A stretch of 57,789 nt of DNA from Pseudomonas sp. HMWF032 (GTDB lineage Bacteria; Pseudomonadota; Gammaproteobacteria; Pseudomonadales; Pseudomonadaceae). The notes beneath the pieces are model-generated. The model was not told the DNA's origin, ran no database searches, and worked only from the letters and a program-made list of their open reading frames with translations. Below are positions 43,133-51,707 of this stretch, one piece after another (position 1 is the stretch's first letter; each line of letters begins with the position of its first letter). The stretch spans positions 1 through 57,789 of the forward strand of contig NZ_QAIG01000002.1 in assembly GCF_003060885.1 (NCBI RefSeq). The letters are read 5' to 3'. The translations under genes were made by a program, and so were the position numbers.

Positions 43133-43290
43133 AAGCGAACTACCGCCTGTTGTTGCTGCTGTTTGCCATGAGCTATGCCGGCCTGGCCTTGGTCAGCTTG
43201 AAGATGGCCATGAACCTGGCACAGGACAGCGCAGCACGCTGTGTCAGCGCTTCTTACCCCATTGCCTTCCCAAGCTGCCTGTCGCGCTGA
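43129..43290 (+). CDS. Small single-helix membrane protein
   Basis: A 53-residue ORF: MKANYRLLLLLFAMSYAGLA with one hydrophobic helix or uncleaved signal, then a short tail with two Cys (RCVSASYPIAFPSCLSR) that could form a periplasmic disulfide. It overlaps the stop of the preceding CsbD-like ORF by 4 bp. Not assigned to a family; too short for certainty. Confidence 0.45.
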   Translation: MKANYRLLLLLFAMSYAGLALVSLKMAMNLAQDSAARCVSASYPIAFPSCLSR

Positions 43291-43376
43291 TCGGGCGTTG
43301 TAGCTTGCCCATCCGGGTGCGTGTGCGGCTCGAGCCGTGACGTGTCCAATTCACCGTTGTTACTGAGGACACCCTT

Positions 43377-43778
43377 ATGAACAGGACTTCATCCACCGTT
43401 GCAGGTTTGGCATTACTGCGTATGAGCGGGCTGTGTGCCGTATTGCTGCTTAGCGCTTGCGCTTCGCCGCCTTTACCACCAGGCCAGGCGTTGCAAGCCG
43501 CCCAGTCGGCAATCAGCAATGCTGAGCAGGCACGGGTTGCGGACTACGCCTCACCGGAGTTGGGTATCGCCCGCGAGAAACTCGCAGCCGCAAATTCAGC
43601 GGTGCAGCGTGAGGAGATGCTGTTGGCTGAACGTTTGGCTGATCAGTCGCGGGTCGAGGCCGAGTTGGCACTGGCCAGGTCACAGGCGACCAAGGCCAAG
43701 GTGGTCAATGACGAAATGCAGAAAAGTACCAACAGCCTGAAACAGGAAATGCAACGCAATACGGGAGCAGCACAATGA
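43377..43778 (+). CDS. DUF4398-type lipoprotein
   Basis: A 133-residue lipoprotein: signal with lipobox LLLSAC (Cys about 28), then ALQAAQSAISNAEQARVADY, ASPELGIAREKLAAANSAV and a coiled coil. This is the DUF4398 domain usually paired with an OmpA-like lipoprotein, as here: the next gene overlaps its stop by 4 bp. It is likely anchored to the outer membrane and helps envelope integrity. Confidence 0.82.
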   Translation: MNRTSSTVAGLALLRMSGLCAVLLLSACASPPLPPGQALQAAQSAISNAEQARVADYASPELGIAREKLAAANSAVQREEMLLAERLADQSRVEAELALARSQATKAKVVNDEMQKSTNSLKQEMQRNTGAAQ

Positions 43779-44584
43779 ACACTATTCGGAATCCTTCAGC
43801 CCTGCTAGCCGCTGCAATCAGTCTGCTACTGGCGGGATGCGCTGCACCGCCGAGCATGCCGCAAGGCGCCGCAGATGCTCGCCGTAACCTCGCCCGGTTA
43901 CAGGCCGACCCGCAGTTGAATACCCGTGCTCCTGTTGCCCTCAAGGCGGCTGAGGCTGCGGTGATCGTCGCTGAACAACCGCGCAAGGATCGTGCGGATG
44001 AGCAGGCGCTGGGCCAACACTTGGTGGTGATAGCCGACCGCAAGGTGGAAATTGCCAGAGCCCTGGCGCAAACCCGTTTCTATGAGGACCAGCGCAGAAC
44101 CCTCAGTGAGCAGCGAGAAGGTGCTCGCCTGGATTCACGTACCCGCGAGGCTGATCAGGCGTTGCAGCACAGCAGTGAGTTGCAGCAACAGCTTGATGAA
44201 CTGAATGCCAAACAAACCGAGCGGGGTCTGGTTATGACCCTGGGCGATTTGCTGTTTGCCACCGGGCGTTCCGAGTTGCGTGCCGGTACGGCTAATAACT
44301 TGCACAAACTGGCGATTTTCCTCGATCAACATCCTGATCGTAGTGTGTTGATCGAAGGGCATACCGATAACGTAGGCAGTGAAGAAGCCAATCTGAGCCT
44401 GTCACAGCGACGTGCCGATTCGGTGCAGCAGTACCTCATCAGTCAGCGCGTCGCATCCAGTCGTCTGGGCGCTTCCGGCAAGGGAGAAAGCATGCCGGTG
44501 GCCGGTAACGAATCAGCCTCTGGGCGGCAGATGAATCGACGGGTTGAGATCATCATCAGCGATGGCATGACGTCGTTGCGTTAG
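43775..44584 (+). CDS. OmpA-family lipoprotein with DUF4398-like N-terminal domain
   Basis: A 269-residue lipoprotein: lipobox LLLAGC near residue 22, a helical DUF4398-like part (ARRNLARLQADPQLNTRAPV), a coiled coil, then an OmpA C-terminal peptidoglycan-binding domain: LFATGRSELRAG, VLIEGHTDNVGSEEANLSLS, RRVEIIISDG. It should tether the outer membrane to peptidoglycan. Translationally coupled to the preceding lipoprotein. Confidence 0.88.
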   Translation: MNTIRNPSALLAAAISLLLAGCAAPPSMPQGAADARRNLARLQADPQLNTRAPVALKAAEAAVIVAEQPRKDRADEQALGQHLVVIADRKVEIARALAQTRFYEDQRRTLSEQREGARLDSRTREADQALQHSSELQQQLDELNAKQTERGLVMTLGDLLFATGRSELRAGTANNLHKLAIFLDQHPDRSVLIEGHTDNVGSEEANLSLSQRRADSVQQYLISQRVASSRLGASGKGESMPVAGNESASGRQMNRRVEIIISDGMTSLR

Positions 44585-44645
44585 CTTCATCATTGGTGCT
44601 GCACGTGGCCCGACCAACTGTCCGGGCGCTCCAGGTCGTTTCTTG

Positions 44646-45491
44646 TCAGGCTTCTGCGCGCTGCATCAGGGTGCGTTGGCGCCATTCCATGAATGTTTTT
44701 AGCAGCAGGGTCAGCAGTGCCATACACGCCAGCAAAGCCGCCGCCGTAAAGGCGGCAGCAGGCTTGTAGTCGTTGTTCAGTTGATCGACCAGCAAGGGCA
44801 GGGTGAGGGTTTGGTTGAGGATGGTGCCGGACACCACCGATACCGCACCAAACTCGCCAACTGCGCGGGCATTGGTCACCACCACGCCATACAGCAATGC
44901 CCATTTGATTTTGGGCAGGGTGATATGCCGGAAGATCTGCCAGCCATTGGCGCCCAGGCACAGGGCGGCCGTTTCCTCATCCTGGCCCTGGGCCTGCATC
45001 ACCGGAATCAGGATGCGCGCCACATAGGGTGCGGTGACGAAGACGGTGACCATGACGATGCCCGGCCAGGCAAACATCAGCTGTACGCCGTTGTCGTAGA
45101 ACCAGCGTCCCAGCGCATGCTCCAGGCCATACACCACCAGGTAGCACAAGCCTGCAACCACCGGTGAGACGGCGTAGGGAATGTCGAGTACGGTGGTCAG
45201 CAGTTTGCGGCCACGAAAATCGTAATGGGTCACGCACCAGGCCAGCATGATGCCGAAGCACAGGTTGATCGGCACGGTCAGCGCCGCCACCAGCAGGGTC
45301 AGGCCGATGGCATGCAGCATGTAATCTTCGTTGAGGTTGTCCCACAGCAGTTCCAGTCCGCCGGAGAACGCCATGATGAAAATCAGCGCCAGCGGTATCA
45401 GCAGAATCAGGGTGACTAGGCTCAGGCCCAGGCCGATCAGCAGCCATTGATGCCAGTGTTGTGGTTTTCTCATTTGCCTTGCCGTTGCCAT
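44646..45491 (-). CDS. cysW: Second CysW-type sulfate/thiosulfate permease
   Basis: A 281-residue permease homologous to CysW at 32997, with LDIPYAVSPVVAGLCYLVVY, EETAALCLGANGWQIFRHITLP and [20 protein letters not shown]. It overlaps the second cysT by 22 bp. No cysA follows: convergent lipoprotein genes start just downstream. It therefore needs an ATPase from elsewhere, such as CysA at 33873. Confidence 0.93.
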   Translation of the reverse strand: MATARQMRKPQHWHQWLLIGLGLSLVTLILLIPLALIFIMAFSGGLELLWDNLNEDYMLHAIGLTLLVAALTVPINLCFGIMLAWCVTHYDFRGRKLLTTVLDIPYAVSPVVAGLCYLVVYGLEHALGRWFYDNGVQLMFAWPGIVMVTVFVTAPYVARILIPVMQAQGQDEETAALCLGANGWQIFRHITLPKIKWALLYGVVVTNARAVGEFGAVSVVSGTILNQTLTLPLLVDQLNNDYKPAAAFTAAALLACMALLTLLLKTFMEWRQRTLMQRAEA

Positions 45492-46318
45492 TTGAACAGG
45501 CGGCCTTGCAGCACTTGCAGACTGAACAGCAGCACCAGTGAGGCCAGCAGAATGACCGAGGCAATCGCCGCAGCCGCGTTGTGGTTGAACTCCTGCAACC
45601 GCACAAAAATCATCAGCGAGGAGACTTCGGTTTTAAACGGGATATTGCCGGCAATCATGATCACCGCGCCAAACTCGCCGAGGCTGCGGATAAAGGATTG
45701 CGACGCCCCGGTGACCAGCGCCGGGGTCAGGGTTGGCAGCACCACATAGAAAAATGTCTGCAAGCGGCTGGCGCCCAGGGTACTGGCTGCTTCCTCATAG
45801 TCACGGCCGAGGTCTTGCAACACTGGCTGTACGGTGCGCACCACGAAGGGCAGGCTGGTGAAGACCATGGCAATCAGAATGCCGGGGTAGGCGTAGGCCA
45901 CCTTGATGCCCAGTGGTGCCAGCCATTGGCCCAGCCAGCCACCGGGGACCAGCAAGGTGGCCAGGGTCAGCCCGGCAACGGATGTGGGCAGGGCAAAGGG
46001 TAGGTCGACCAGCGCATCCACCAGACGCCTGCCGGGGAAGTCGTAGCGGGTGATGATCCAGGCCAGCAACAGGCCGATCAGCAGCGCAGCAATGGTCGAA
46101 TAAAAGGCACCACTCAAGGTCACCTTGTAACTCTGCACTACACGCGGGTCGCTAATCGCCCGCCAGTACTGCGCCCAACTCATGTCGCTGACATACAGCA
46201 GCAACGCCGATAGCGGGAACAGGATAACCAGCGAGATATAAAAGGTGCTGAAACCAAAGCTCAGGCCAAAACCTGGCAGCAGCGGATTCTGCAGGAAAAA
46301 GCGGGGAGTAGTAGGCAC
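45470..46318 (-). CDS. cysT: Second CysT-type sulfate/thiosulfate permease
   Basis: Starting at GTG 46318 gives 282 residues, VPTTPRFFLQNPLLPGFGLS, with [21 protein letters not shown] and the EAA loop EEAASTLGASRLQTFFYVVLP. A longer frame reaches 46456 but would overlap sbp and does not resemble the family. The GTG start has only a weak ribosome site, and a hairpin (46336-46365) lies 17 nt upstream, so translation may be low or controlled. Confidence 0.9.
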   Translation of the reverse strand: MPTTPRFFLQNPLLPGFGLSFGFSTFYISLVILFPLSALLLYVSDMSWAQYWRAISDPRVVQSYKVTLSGAFYSTIAALLIGLLLAWIITRYDFPGRRLVDALVDLPFALPTSVAGLTLATLLVPGGWLGQWLAPLGIKVAYAYPGILIAMVFTSLPFVVRTVQPVLQDLGRDYEEAASTLGASRLQTFFYVVLPTLTPALVTGASQSFIRSLGEFGAVIMIAGNIPFKTEVSSLMIFVRLQEFNHNAAAAIASVILLASLVLLFSLQVLQGRLFKWQRQGK

Positions 46319-46335
46319 GCAGAAATCTCTAAATG

Positions 46336-46365
46336 CACAAACCGCCGTAGGGACGGCGGCTTGTG
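46336..46365 (-). terminator. Intercistronic hairpin between the second sbp and cysT
   Basis: CACAAACCGCCGT (46336-46348) and ACGGCGGCTTGTG (46353-46365) form a 13-bp stem on the minus strand (one G-U pair) around a 4-nt loop. No U-tract follows. It probably sets unequal expression of binding protein and permease. Confidence 0.55.
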
Positions 46366-46388
46366 TGATGACGTAAAGCTGGAGTGAC

Positions 46389-47402
46389 TCAGCGCCCCTC
46401 AGCCAACAGCTGGTCAAGAATACCATCAGCATCGAAATGCTTGGCAGTGATCTCATCCCAGGTGCCGAGCACTTCAGTTGGGTTGATCAGGCGGATTTGC
46501 GCAAACTGATCCTTAGTCGCTGCGGCCACCTCTGGGTGGTGCACGCGGTAGTTAAAGGTGGTCAGCAGTTGCTGAATGTCTTTGCTGTACTGGAAGTCCA
46601 GGTAGGCCTTGGACACATCGCGGGTGCCTTTTTCATCGACCACTTTATCCACCAGCGCGACCGGGAACTCAGCCAATACGCTGACCGGCGGCACGACAAT
46701 TTCAAATTCGCCGGATTTGAATTCTTCACCATTGGCGATGTTCACCACTTCCGATTCAAAGGTCAGCAGCACATCACCCTGGCCATTCTGGGCGAAAGCG
46801 ACGGTGGCAGCGCGACCGCCGGTTGGGAAGTTCTCGACGTTGCGCAGGATCTTGCCGATGAATTCCTTGATCTTGGCCTCATCACCGCCGAACGCTTCAT
46901 TGGCGTGCAGCCAGGCACCTAGGTAGCTGTAGCGTGCGTTGCCGGAGGTTTTCGGGTTCGGGAACACCAGTTTCACATCGGCACGGGCCAAGTCGTCCCA
47001 GTTCTTGATGTTTTTCGGGTTGCCTTTACGCACCAAAAAGGCGGTGGTGCTGTAGTAGGGCGAGCTGTTGTTGGGGAACTGCTTGGCCCAGTCTTCGCGC
47101 ACCAAACTGCGTTTGGCCAGGATGTCCACGTCGGTGACTTGGTTGAAGGTGACAATATCCACCTTCTTGCCCTGGATGATGTCCTGCGCCTGGCGCGAGG
47201 AGCCGGCGAACGATTGATCGATCACCAATTCTTTGCCGGTCTGGGCTTTCCAGTGGGCAACGAATTTGGGGTTGATCTCGGCAAACAGCTCACGGGCGAT
47301 GTCGTAGGAGGCATTCAAAATCGGCTTGTCCTGAGCCAGTGCCGCGACGCTGCCTAGCAGGCTTGAGGTGATGGCGCTGGCCAGCAAAAGTTTCTTTAGC
47401 AT
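46389..47402 (-). CDS. sbp: Second periplasmic sulfate/thiosulfate-binding protein
   Basis: Using ATG 47402 gives 337 residues. The signal peptide LLLASAITSSLLGSVAALAQ is followed by DKPILNASYDIARELFAEIN and VFPNPKTSGNARYSYLGAW. It is homologous to sbp at 31024 but clearly diverged. An in-frame ATG at 47423 (MTRKVC) is an alternative. It leads the sbp-cysT-cysW set. Distinct specificity (for example thiosulfate versus sulfate) is possible but cannot be read from the sequence. Confidence 0.92.
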   Translation of the reverse strand: MLKKLLLASAITSSLLGSVAALAQDKPILNASYDIARELFAEINPKFVAHWKAQTGKELVIDQSFAGSSRQAQDIIQGKKVDIVTFNQVTDVDILAKRSLVREDWAKQFPNNSSPYYSTTAFLVRKGNPKNIKNWDDLARADVKLVFPNPKTSGNARYSYLGAWLHANEAFGGDEAKIKEFIGKILRNVENFPTGGRAATVAFAQNGQGDVLLTFESEVVNIANGEEFKSGEFEIVVPPVSVLAEFPVALVDKVVDEKGTRDVSKAYLDFQYSKDIQQLLTTFNYRVHHPEVAAATKDQFAQIRLINPTEVLGTWDEITAKHFDADGILDQLLAEGR

Positions 47403-47494
47403 GATGCAGACTTTCCTCGTCATTGAGCCCGTCTTACAGGCGTTTGCTTGAATGCCTGACCTTCATTGGCCAGGTTGCTGAGCGCGATAGTGCA

Positions 47495-47545
47495 CAACTT
47501 TATTATTCTTAAAAAGTAATTTTTAACGATACTTATATTCGATTT
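47495..47545 (-). promoter_or_regulatory. AT-rich sulfur-regulon-like motif upstream of the second sbp
   Basis: TATTATTCTTAAAAAGTAAT then TTTTAACGATACTTATATTC repeats the AAAAAG and AACGAT elements seen before other sulfur genes, 95-140 bp before sbp. The remaining 47546-47933 shows no supportable gene. Confidence 0.45.
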
Positions 47546-47933
47546 TCGTCTTATAGAAGCTGTGTGCTCAGACGGCTGCAGGCTTTGGTTCGAGTGGTGG
47601 CCATCCGCTGGCGGCATCTGGTCGATGGACTGTTAACGCCGAACTTGCTGTGCCGGGTAGGCGAGCATGTTGTGCATCCAGAGATGAACTATTACCAAGT
47701 GCTGCCCGAGAGCAGCCTCGCCAGAGTTTGATACAAATGTTTGTGGATCGGTTAGATGCTGAATTGGGCAAAGATCTTGGCATGGGTTGATCGATCCTCC
47801 GATTGTCGTTTGAGCCGTGGCGTGTGATGTATGGCTGTGGATGTGTGCCCAGGGCGGCTCGTGTTTTCTCATTGTGTGTTTACAGCATGTAGTGCTAGCT
47901 TTGTAGCTAACAGACATTTAGGTCGGGGTTTCA

Positions 47934-48302
47934 ATGAGTGCACTGATTCGTCCTGTCACCGACGCTGATGCGGTGCTTGCCAAGGCGCTGCTTAATACCC
48001 GTGAACAATTAGGGCTGACCCAGCAGGAGTTGGCAGACATCGTGGGCGTGCATCGGACGGCCATCTCGCGTTGGGCCGATGGGGGGCTGCGTGTGCATAG
48101 CAAAACGGGAGAGCTGGCGCTCCTGCTGATCCGTGTTTACCGCTCACTGTTTGCCTTGTTTGGCGGAAACCTGGCAGATATGCAGCATTTTCTACGTACC
48201 GATAACCGCCACCTGGATGCGCCGCCACTGTCGCTGATGCTGCAGGTGCAGGGGTTGGTGCGGGTGGTGGAGTATCTCGATGCGATTCGTGGCAAGGGCT
48301 AG
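47934..48302 (+). CDS. Xre-family antitoxin of a RES/Xre pair
   Basis: A 122-residue protein: HTH LLNTREQLGLTQQELADIVG, VHRTAISRWADGG, then a helical C-terminal part ending LMLQVQGLVRVVEYLDAIRG as in antitoxins with a toxin-binding (Xre/MbcA/ParS-type) domain. The following gene is a RES-domain toxin. It would bind the toxin and repress the pair. Here it ends 292 bp before the toxin, unlike the usual overlap. Confidence 0.8.
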   Translation: MSALIRPVTDADAVLAKALLNTREQLGLTQQELADIVGVHRTAISRWADGGLRVHSKTGELALLLIRVYRSLFALFGGNLADMQHFLRTDNRHLDAPPLSLMLQVQGLVRVVEYLDAIRGKG

Positions 48303-48379
48303 AGGCAATTTATGAGTTGCTGCGCGCCGGCCCGGCAGCGTTAGCAACAGCTCCAAAGTCGTTTGCCGATCATGCGCTT

Positions 48380-48550
48380 CAGTGCGACCCGTAGGACGAG
48401 CGAAGCGAGTAATGCCCATGAACAAAAGTACACACCGCTTGATTCGCAGTCCTCGTCCTGCGGGCCAGCCGTGGACTGTTACTCCGTAACGCTTCGATTT
48501 GCGCCTGTTTTTGCCTCGCTGGGCTCTCGCTCGTGAGGCCCTAAACAGCC
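48380..48550. repeat. Possible MITE-like insert between antitoxin and toxin
   Basis: The 292-bp gap holds no gene. ACGAGCGA (48396-48403) and TCGCTCGT (48537-48544) are inverted across about 130 bp, and GTTAC-TCC-GTAAC forms a small hairpin. This looks like a non-coding insertion separating two genes that are usually adjacent. Ends and target duplication are not resolved. Confidence 0.35.
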
Positions 48551-48594
48551 GCTGAAAACTACCCTGCAGAATAAAAGTCAAGGACAGCGCCACC

Positions 48595-49347
48595 ATGGAT
48601 ATCTGGCAACACTGCCAAGGCTCGGCTCAGATCAAGCCACTGCGTGGGCGCCTGGTACGCCTAGTCGAGAGTCAGGCCCAGGTCGCGACCCTGCAGCTGG
48701 TCGATACCCTGGCCGAGCAGGCTCTGCTAGAAGAGTTGCTGGAAACCAGCAAGCCGCCACTGCCGCAAAGTGCCGAGCCGCTGCATTACCTGCTGAAAAC
48801 GCCGTTTCGTTATCCTCCGTTGCGTTGGGGGTCGCGCTTTGGATCGGTACATGAGCCGAGCTTGTTCTACGGTGCGCTGCGCATCGATACGGCCATGGCT
48901 GAGGCGGCCTATTACCGCTTTCTGCTCTGGGAGGGCATGAGCGTTGCACCGCCCAGCGGGCGCATTCTGTCTGAGCATTGCACCTTCGAGGCGCGCTATC
49001 AGGTGGCGCGCGGTATTCAGTTGCAGCATCCGCCTTTTGTGGAATATCAGGCTGAACTCTGCCACGTCAGCGCTTACCAACCTTGTCAGGCACTGGGGGC
49101 TGCAATGCGCGTGGCAGGGGTTGAAGCGTTTGAATACCGTTCAGCGCGCTGCCCGCAGAAGGGCAGCAACGTTGCGCTATTCGTCCCTAGCGCGTTGGCA
49201 GAAAAGCGACCACGCAACCTGCTGAGCTGGTTATGTGAAACCACGGCTGATTATGTGGCCTTCAAGAGTGCTCAGGTTCCTGACACGCCTAGAGTTTTTC
49301 GTCTGGCTACCTATCAGGTGGATGGTCAGCTGCCGCGCCCGGCTTAG
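48595..49347 (+). CDS. RES-domain toxin (NAD+ phosphorylase family)
   Basis: A 250-residue protein with the RES layout: GRLVRLVESQAQVATL near the N-terminus, PPLRWGSRFGSVHEPSLFYG, ALRIDTAMAEAAYYRFLLW, then SARCPQKGSNVALFVPSA. RES toxins such as MbcT degrade NAD+ with phosphate. The conserved Arg and Glu positions appear intact, so it may be active and depend on the Xre partner upstream. Its own promoter may lie in the long spacer. Confidence 0.83.
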   Translation: MDIWQHCQGSAQIKPLRGRLVRLVESQAQVATLQLVDTLAEQALLEELLETSKPPLPQSAEPLHYLLKTPFRYPPLRWGSRFGSVHEPSLFYGALRIDTAMAEAAYYRFLLWEGMSVAPPSGRILSEHCTFEARYQVARGIQLQHPPFVEYQAELCHVSAYQPCQALGAAMRVAGVEAFEYRSARCPQKGSNVALFVPSALAEKRPRNLLSWLCETTADYVAFKSAQVPDTPRVFRLATYQVDGQLPRPA

Positions 49348-49356
49348 GCAGAGCGG

Positions 49357-49390
49357 CTTTTTCAGAGCGTTTTGCCCTGAAAAAGGGCAA
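49357..49390 (+). terminator. Possible terminator after the RES toxin gene
   Basis: CTTTTTCAG (49357-49365) pairs with CTGAAAAAG (49377-49385); alternatively TTGCCC and GGGCAA (49372-49377, 49385-49390) pair. The two folds exclude each other. The tail is not a clean U-run. Confidence 0.35.
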
Positions 49391-49588
49391 TGCGGCGGCG
49401 TGACGCAGCAACTTGTGCACAATTGCGATGCGCCTTGTCAAGCAAGATGCAGTGCTTGACGTAAATCCTTGATTTTTTTTGTTGATTCTATAAGTCAATG
49501 AAAAATATAGGTTTTTTACGTTGGTGAAAAAACCACCAGTTTAACTCTGAGGCCCACACCATCGGCGATGAAGACGCTTGCTCCCATG

Positions 49589-49623
49589 TTATCCACGAAG
49601 TTATCCACAGCTTCTGTGGATTA
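49589..49623. promoter_or_regulatory. Cluster of DnaA-box-like sites
   Basis: TTATCCACG (49589-49597), TTATCCACA (49601-49609) and, inverted, TGTGGATTA (49615-49623) sit within 35 bp. The middle one is a perfect DnaA consensus; TCCACAG and CTGTGGA also form a small hairpin. The surrounding 49391-49727 has no gene and is AT-rich around 49470-49540. It may be a DnaA-binding site; an origin is not supported. Confidence 0.5.
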
Positions 49624-49727
49624 ACCCGAGCGCTTGCTCTAGACCGCAGGTTGGCGTTTTTTGCAAGGCTTTACCTTGGCGGAAAAAGGAGTAGAGTTGC
49701 GCGCCTTCCCGGCCACCGCTGCTTCTT

Positions 49728-50132
49728 ATGCCTCGCGCAATCACTCGTCTGCCTGCTTTACCCGTCACTGTTCCACGCCTGCCAACCCGTGTTGCGCTCT
49801 GGCTACTGGACAGCCCCCGTCTCGGCCATGCCCCCTGCGTTAAACGTTTTGCCGGTCGACTACTCAAGCAACCTGCTTTGCAGGGTGTCGTGCAGGCGCA
49901 GGTCCGTCTTGGGCAGATGCTGTGCCGCGATTGCGGCAATCCGCGTGATCGGCGCATGGGCTTCGAGCTGCTGCGTCAGGCTGCTCGTGCTGGGGATGTG
50001 AGTGCTCAGCTGGAACTTGGTCAGCTCTATAGCCAGCCACGTACCCTGGAGCCGCAACAGGCTCGGCATTGGCTGGAGCTGGCTGCTGGGCAAGGCTCGC
50101 TAGAGGCGCAGCACCTGCTCAAGCAGCTCTGA
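49728..50132 (+). CDS. Sel1-repeat protein
   Basis: A 134-residue protein. Two or three Sel1-like (TPR-type) repeats are visible: GFELLRQAARAGDVSAQLEL, then QARHWLELAAGQGSLEAQHL. Such repeats mediate protein contacts. The N-terminal 40 residues are arginine-rich and carry no clear signal. The gene lies just upstream of rmuC. Confidence 0.7.
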   Translation: MPRAITRLPALPVTVPRLPTRVALWLLDSPRLGHAPCVKRFAGRLLKQPALQGVVQAQVRLGQMLCRDCGNPRDRRMGFELLRQAARAGDVSAQLELGQLYSQPRTLEPQQARHWLELAAGQGSLEAQHLLKQL

Positions 50133-50195
50133 TAGAAAGGTTCAGTGGCGGAAAATACTGGTTATACTGCCAGTACTTCTCTGCGGAGCTGCTCA

Positions 50196-51683
50196 ATGCC
50201 CATCGATTTGTCCACCGCGCTGGCGCCGGCGCTGCTCGGTTTTGCCGTCGCCGCATTGCCTCTTCTTTACCTGGCCTGGTCACTGCAACGCCGTCTGAAC
50301 GTCCAGCAGCTGGATTTCAGCCTGCTGCAGGAGCGTCTGAACCATGCCCTGCTGGCCCAGACCGGATTAGCGGCGCAGCTGGAAGGCAGCCGCGAGGAAA
50401 TCGCCGAAATCAACGAGATCAAGGCCGACCAGCAGGCCGAACTGGCCGCGTTGCGCCGTGAGGCCGACCTGCTGCTACAGGAGCGGCAGATTGCTCGCGA
50501 AACGGCCCAGACCTGGAGCCATCAGCGCGAACAACAGGAAGCTGAAATCCGACGCCTAGATGCACTGCGGGCCGCGCTCAGTGCTGAACTCAAGGAACAG
50601 CAGGGCAGCCATCAACAGCGTTTGAGCGACCTGCAAGGCTCGCGTGATGAGCTGCGTGCGCAGTTCGCCGAGCTGGCCGGAAAAATTTTCGATGAGCGCG
50701 AGCAGCGCTTTGCTGAAACCAGCCAGCAACAGCTCGGCCAGTTGCTTGACCCGCTTAAGGAGCGCATTCAATCCTTCGAAAAACGCGTGGAAGAAAGCTA
50801 TCAGCAGGAAGCCCGTGAGCGCTTTTCCCTGGGTAAGGAGCTAGAGCGTTTGCAGCAGCTCAACCAGCGCCTGGGCGATGAAGCCACCAACCTGACCCGC
50901 GCCCTCAAGGGCCAGAAGACTCAGGGCAACTGGGGTGAGTTGGTACTGGAGCGGGTGCTGGAACACGCCGGCCTGGAGAAGGGCCGCGAGTACCAGACCC
51001 AGGTCAGCCTGAAGAGCGCCGATGGCGAGCGCTTTCAGCCCGATGTGCTGATCCAGCTACCCGGCGACAAGCAAGTGGTGGTGGACGCCAAAGTCAGTCT
51101 CACCGCTTACCAGCAGTTTATTGCCGCCGAAGACGAGGCCAGCCGCCAGCTAGCGCTCAAGCAGCATGTGCTGTCGCTGCGCAGCCATTTGAAGGGCTTG
51201 TCGCTCAAGGACTACCAACGCCTGGAAGGTCTGCACAGCCTGGACTTCGTGTTGCTGTTTGTGCCGATCGAAGCGGCCTTCGCCTCGGCGTTGCAGGCCG
51301 ATCCTGGGCTGTTTCAGGAGGCCTTCGATCAGCATATCGTCATTGTCAGCCCGACCACGCTGCTGGCCACCTTGCGGGTGATCGACAGCCTGTGGCGGCA
51401 GGAGCGGCAAAGCCAGAACGCCCGCGAGATTGCCGAGCGCGCTGGCGCGCTTTATGACAAGTTCGTGGCGTTTATCCAGGATCTGGATGAAATGGGCGCA
51501 CGCCTGCAACAACTGGACAAGGCTTATGCCGGGGCGCGCAACAAGCTCTGCGAGGGGCGCGGCAATATCATCAGTCGGGTGGAAAACCTCAAGCTGCTCG
51601 GTGCCCGTGCGAGCAAAAGCCTGCCTGTCGAACTGCTCGAACAGGCGGCCGGGGTTAGGGTGCTGGACGAAATAAGTGAATAG
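50196..51683 (+). CDS. rmuC: DNA recombination protein RmuC
   Basis: From ATG 50196 it is 495 residues: an N-terminal membrane anchor (ALLGFAVAALPLLYLAWSL), a long coiled coil (about 30-210) and the RmuC nuclease-like domain, with GNWGELVLERVLEHAGLEKG, VDAKVSLTAYQQFIAAEDEA, VLLFVPIEAAFASAL and SPTTLLATLRVIDSLWRQE. RmuC limits DNA inversions and is predicted to be a restriction-endonuclease-fold nuclease. An upstream in-frame start at 50145 adds 17 residues before the anchor and is less likely. Confidence 0.93.
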   Translation: MPIDLSTALAPALLGFAVAALPLLYLAWSLQRRLNVQQLDFSLLQERLNHALLAQTGLAAQLEGSREEIAEINEIKADQQAELAALRREADLLLQERQIARETAQTWSHQREQQEAEIRRLDALRAALSAELKEQQGSHQQRLSDLQGSRDELRAQFAELAGKIFDEREQRFAETSQQQLGQLLDPLKERIQSFEKRVEESYQQEARERFSLGKELERLQQLNQRLGDEATNLTRALKGQKTQGNWGELVLERVLEHAGLEKGREYQTQVSLKSADGERFQPDVLIQLPGDKQVVVDAKVSLTAYQQFIAAEDEASRQLALKQHVLSLRSHLKGLSLKDYQRLEGLHSLDFVLLFVPIEAAFASALQADPGLFQEAFDQHIVIVSPTTLLATLRVIDSLWRQERQSQNAREIAERAGALYDKFVAFIQDLDEMGARLQQLDKAYAGARNKLCEGRGNIISRVENLKLLGARASKSLPVELLEQAAGVRVLDEISE

Positions 51684-51707
51684 GCGCGGTAGGCCCGCGG
51701 CTAGGGT

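Noticed and set aside
47403..47500. Ten-codon ORF in the leader of the second sbp
   Set aside because: No ribosome site and no cysteine codons, so no case for a leader peptide like that at 30903.
49391..49623. Replication origin
   Set aside because: Three DnaA-like boxes and AT-rich DNA alone are not enough; no dnaA, dnaN, repA or similar gene adjoins.
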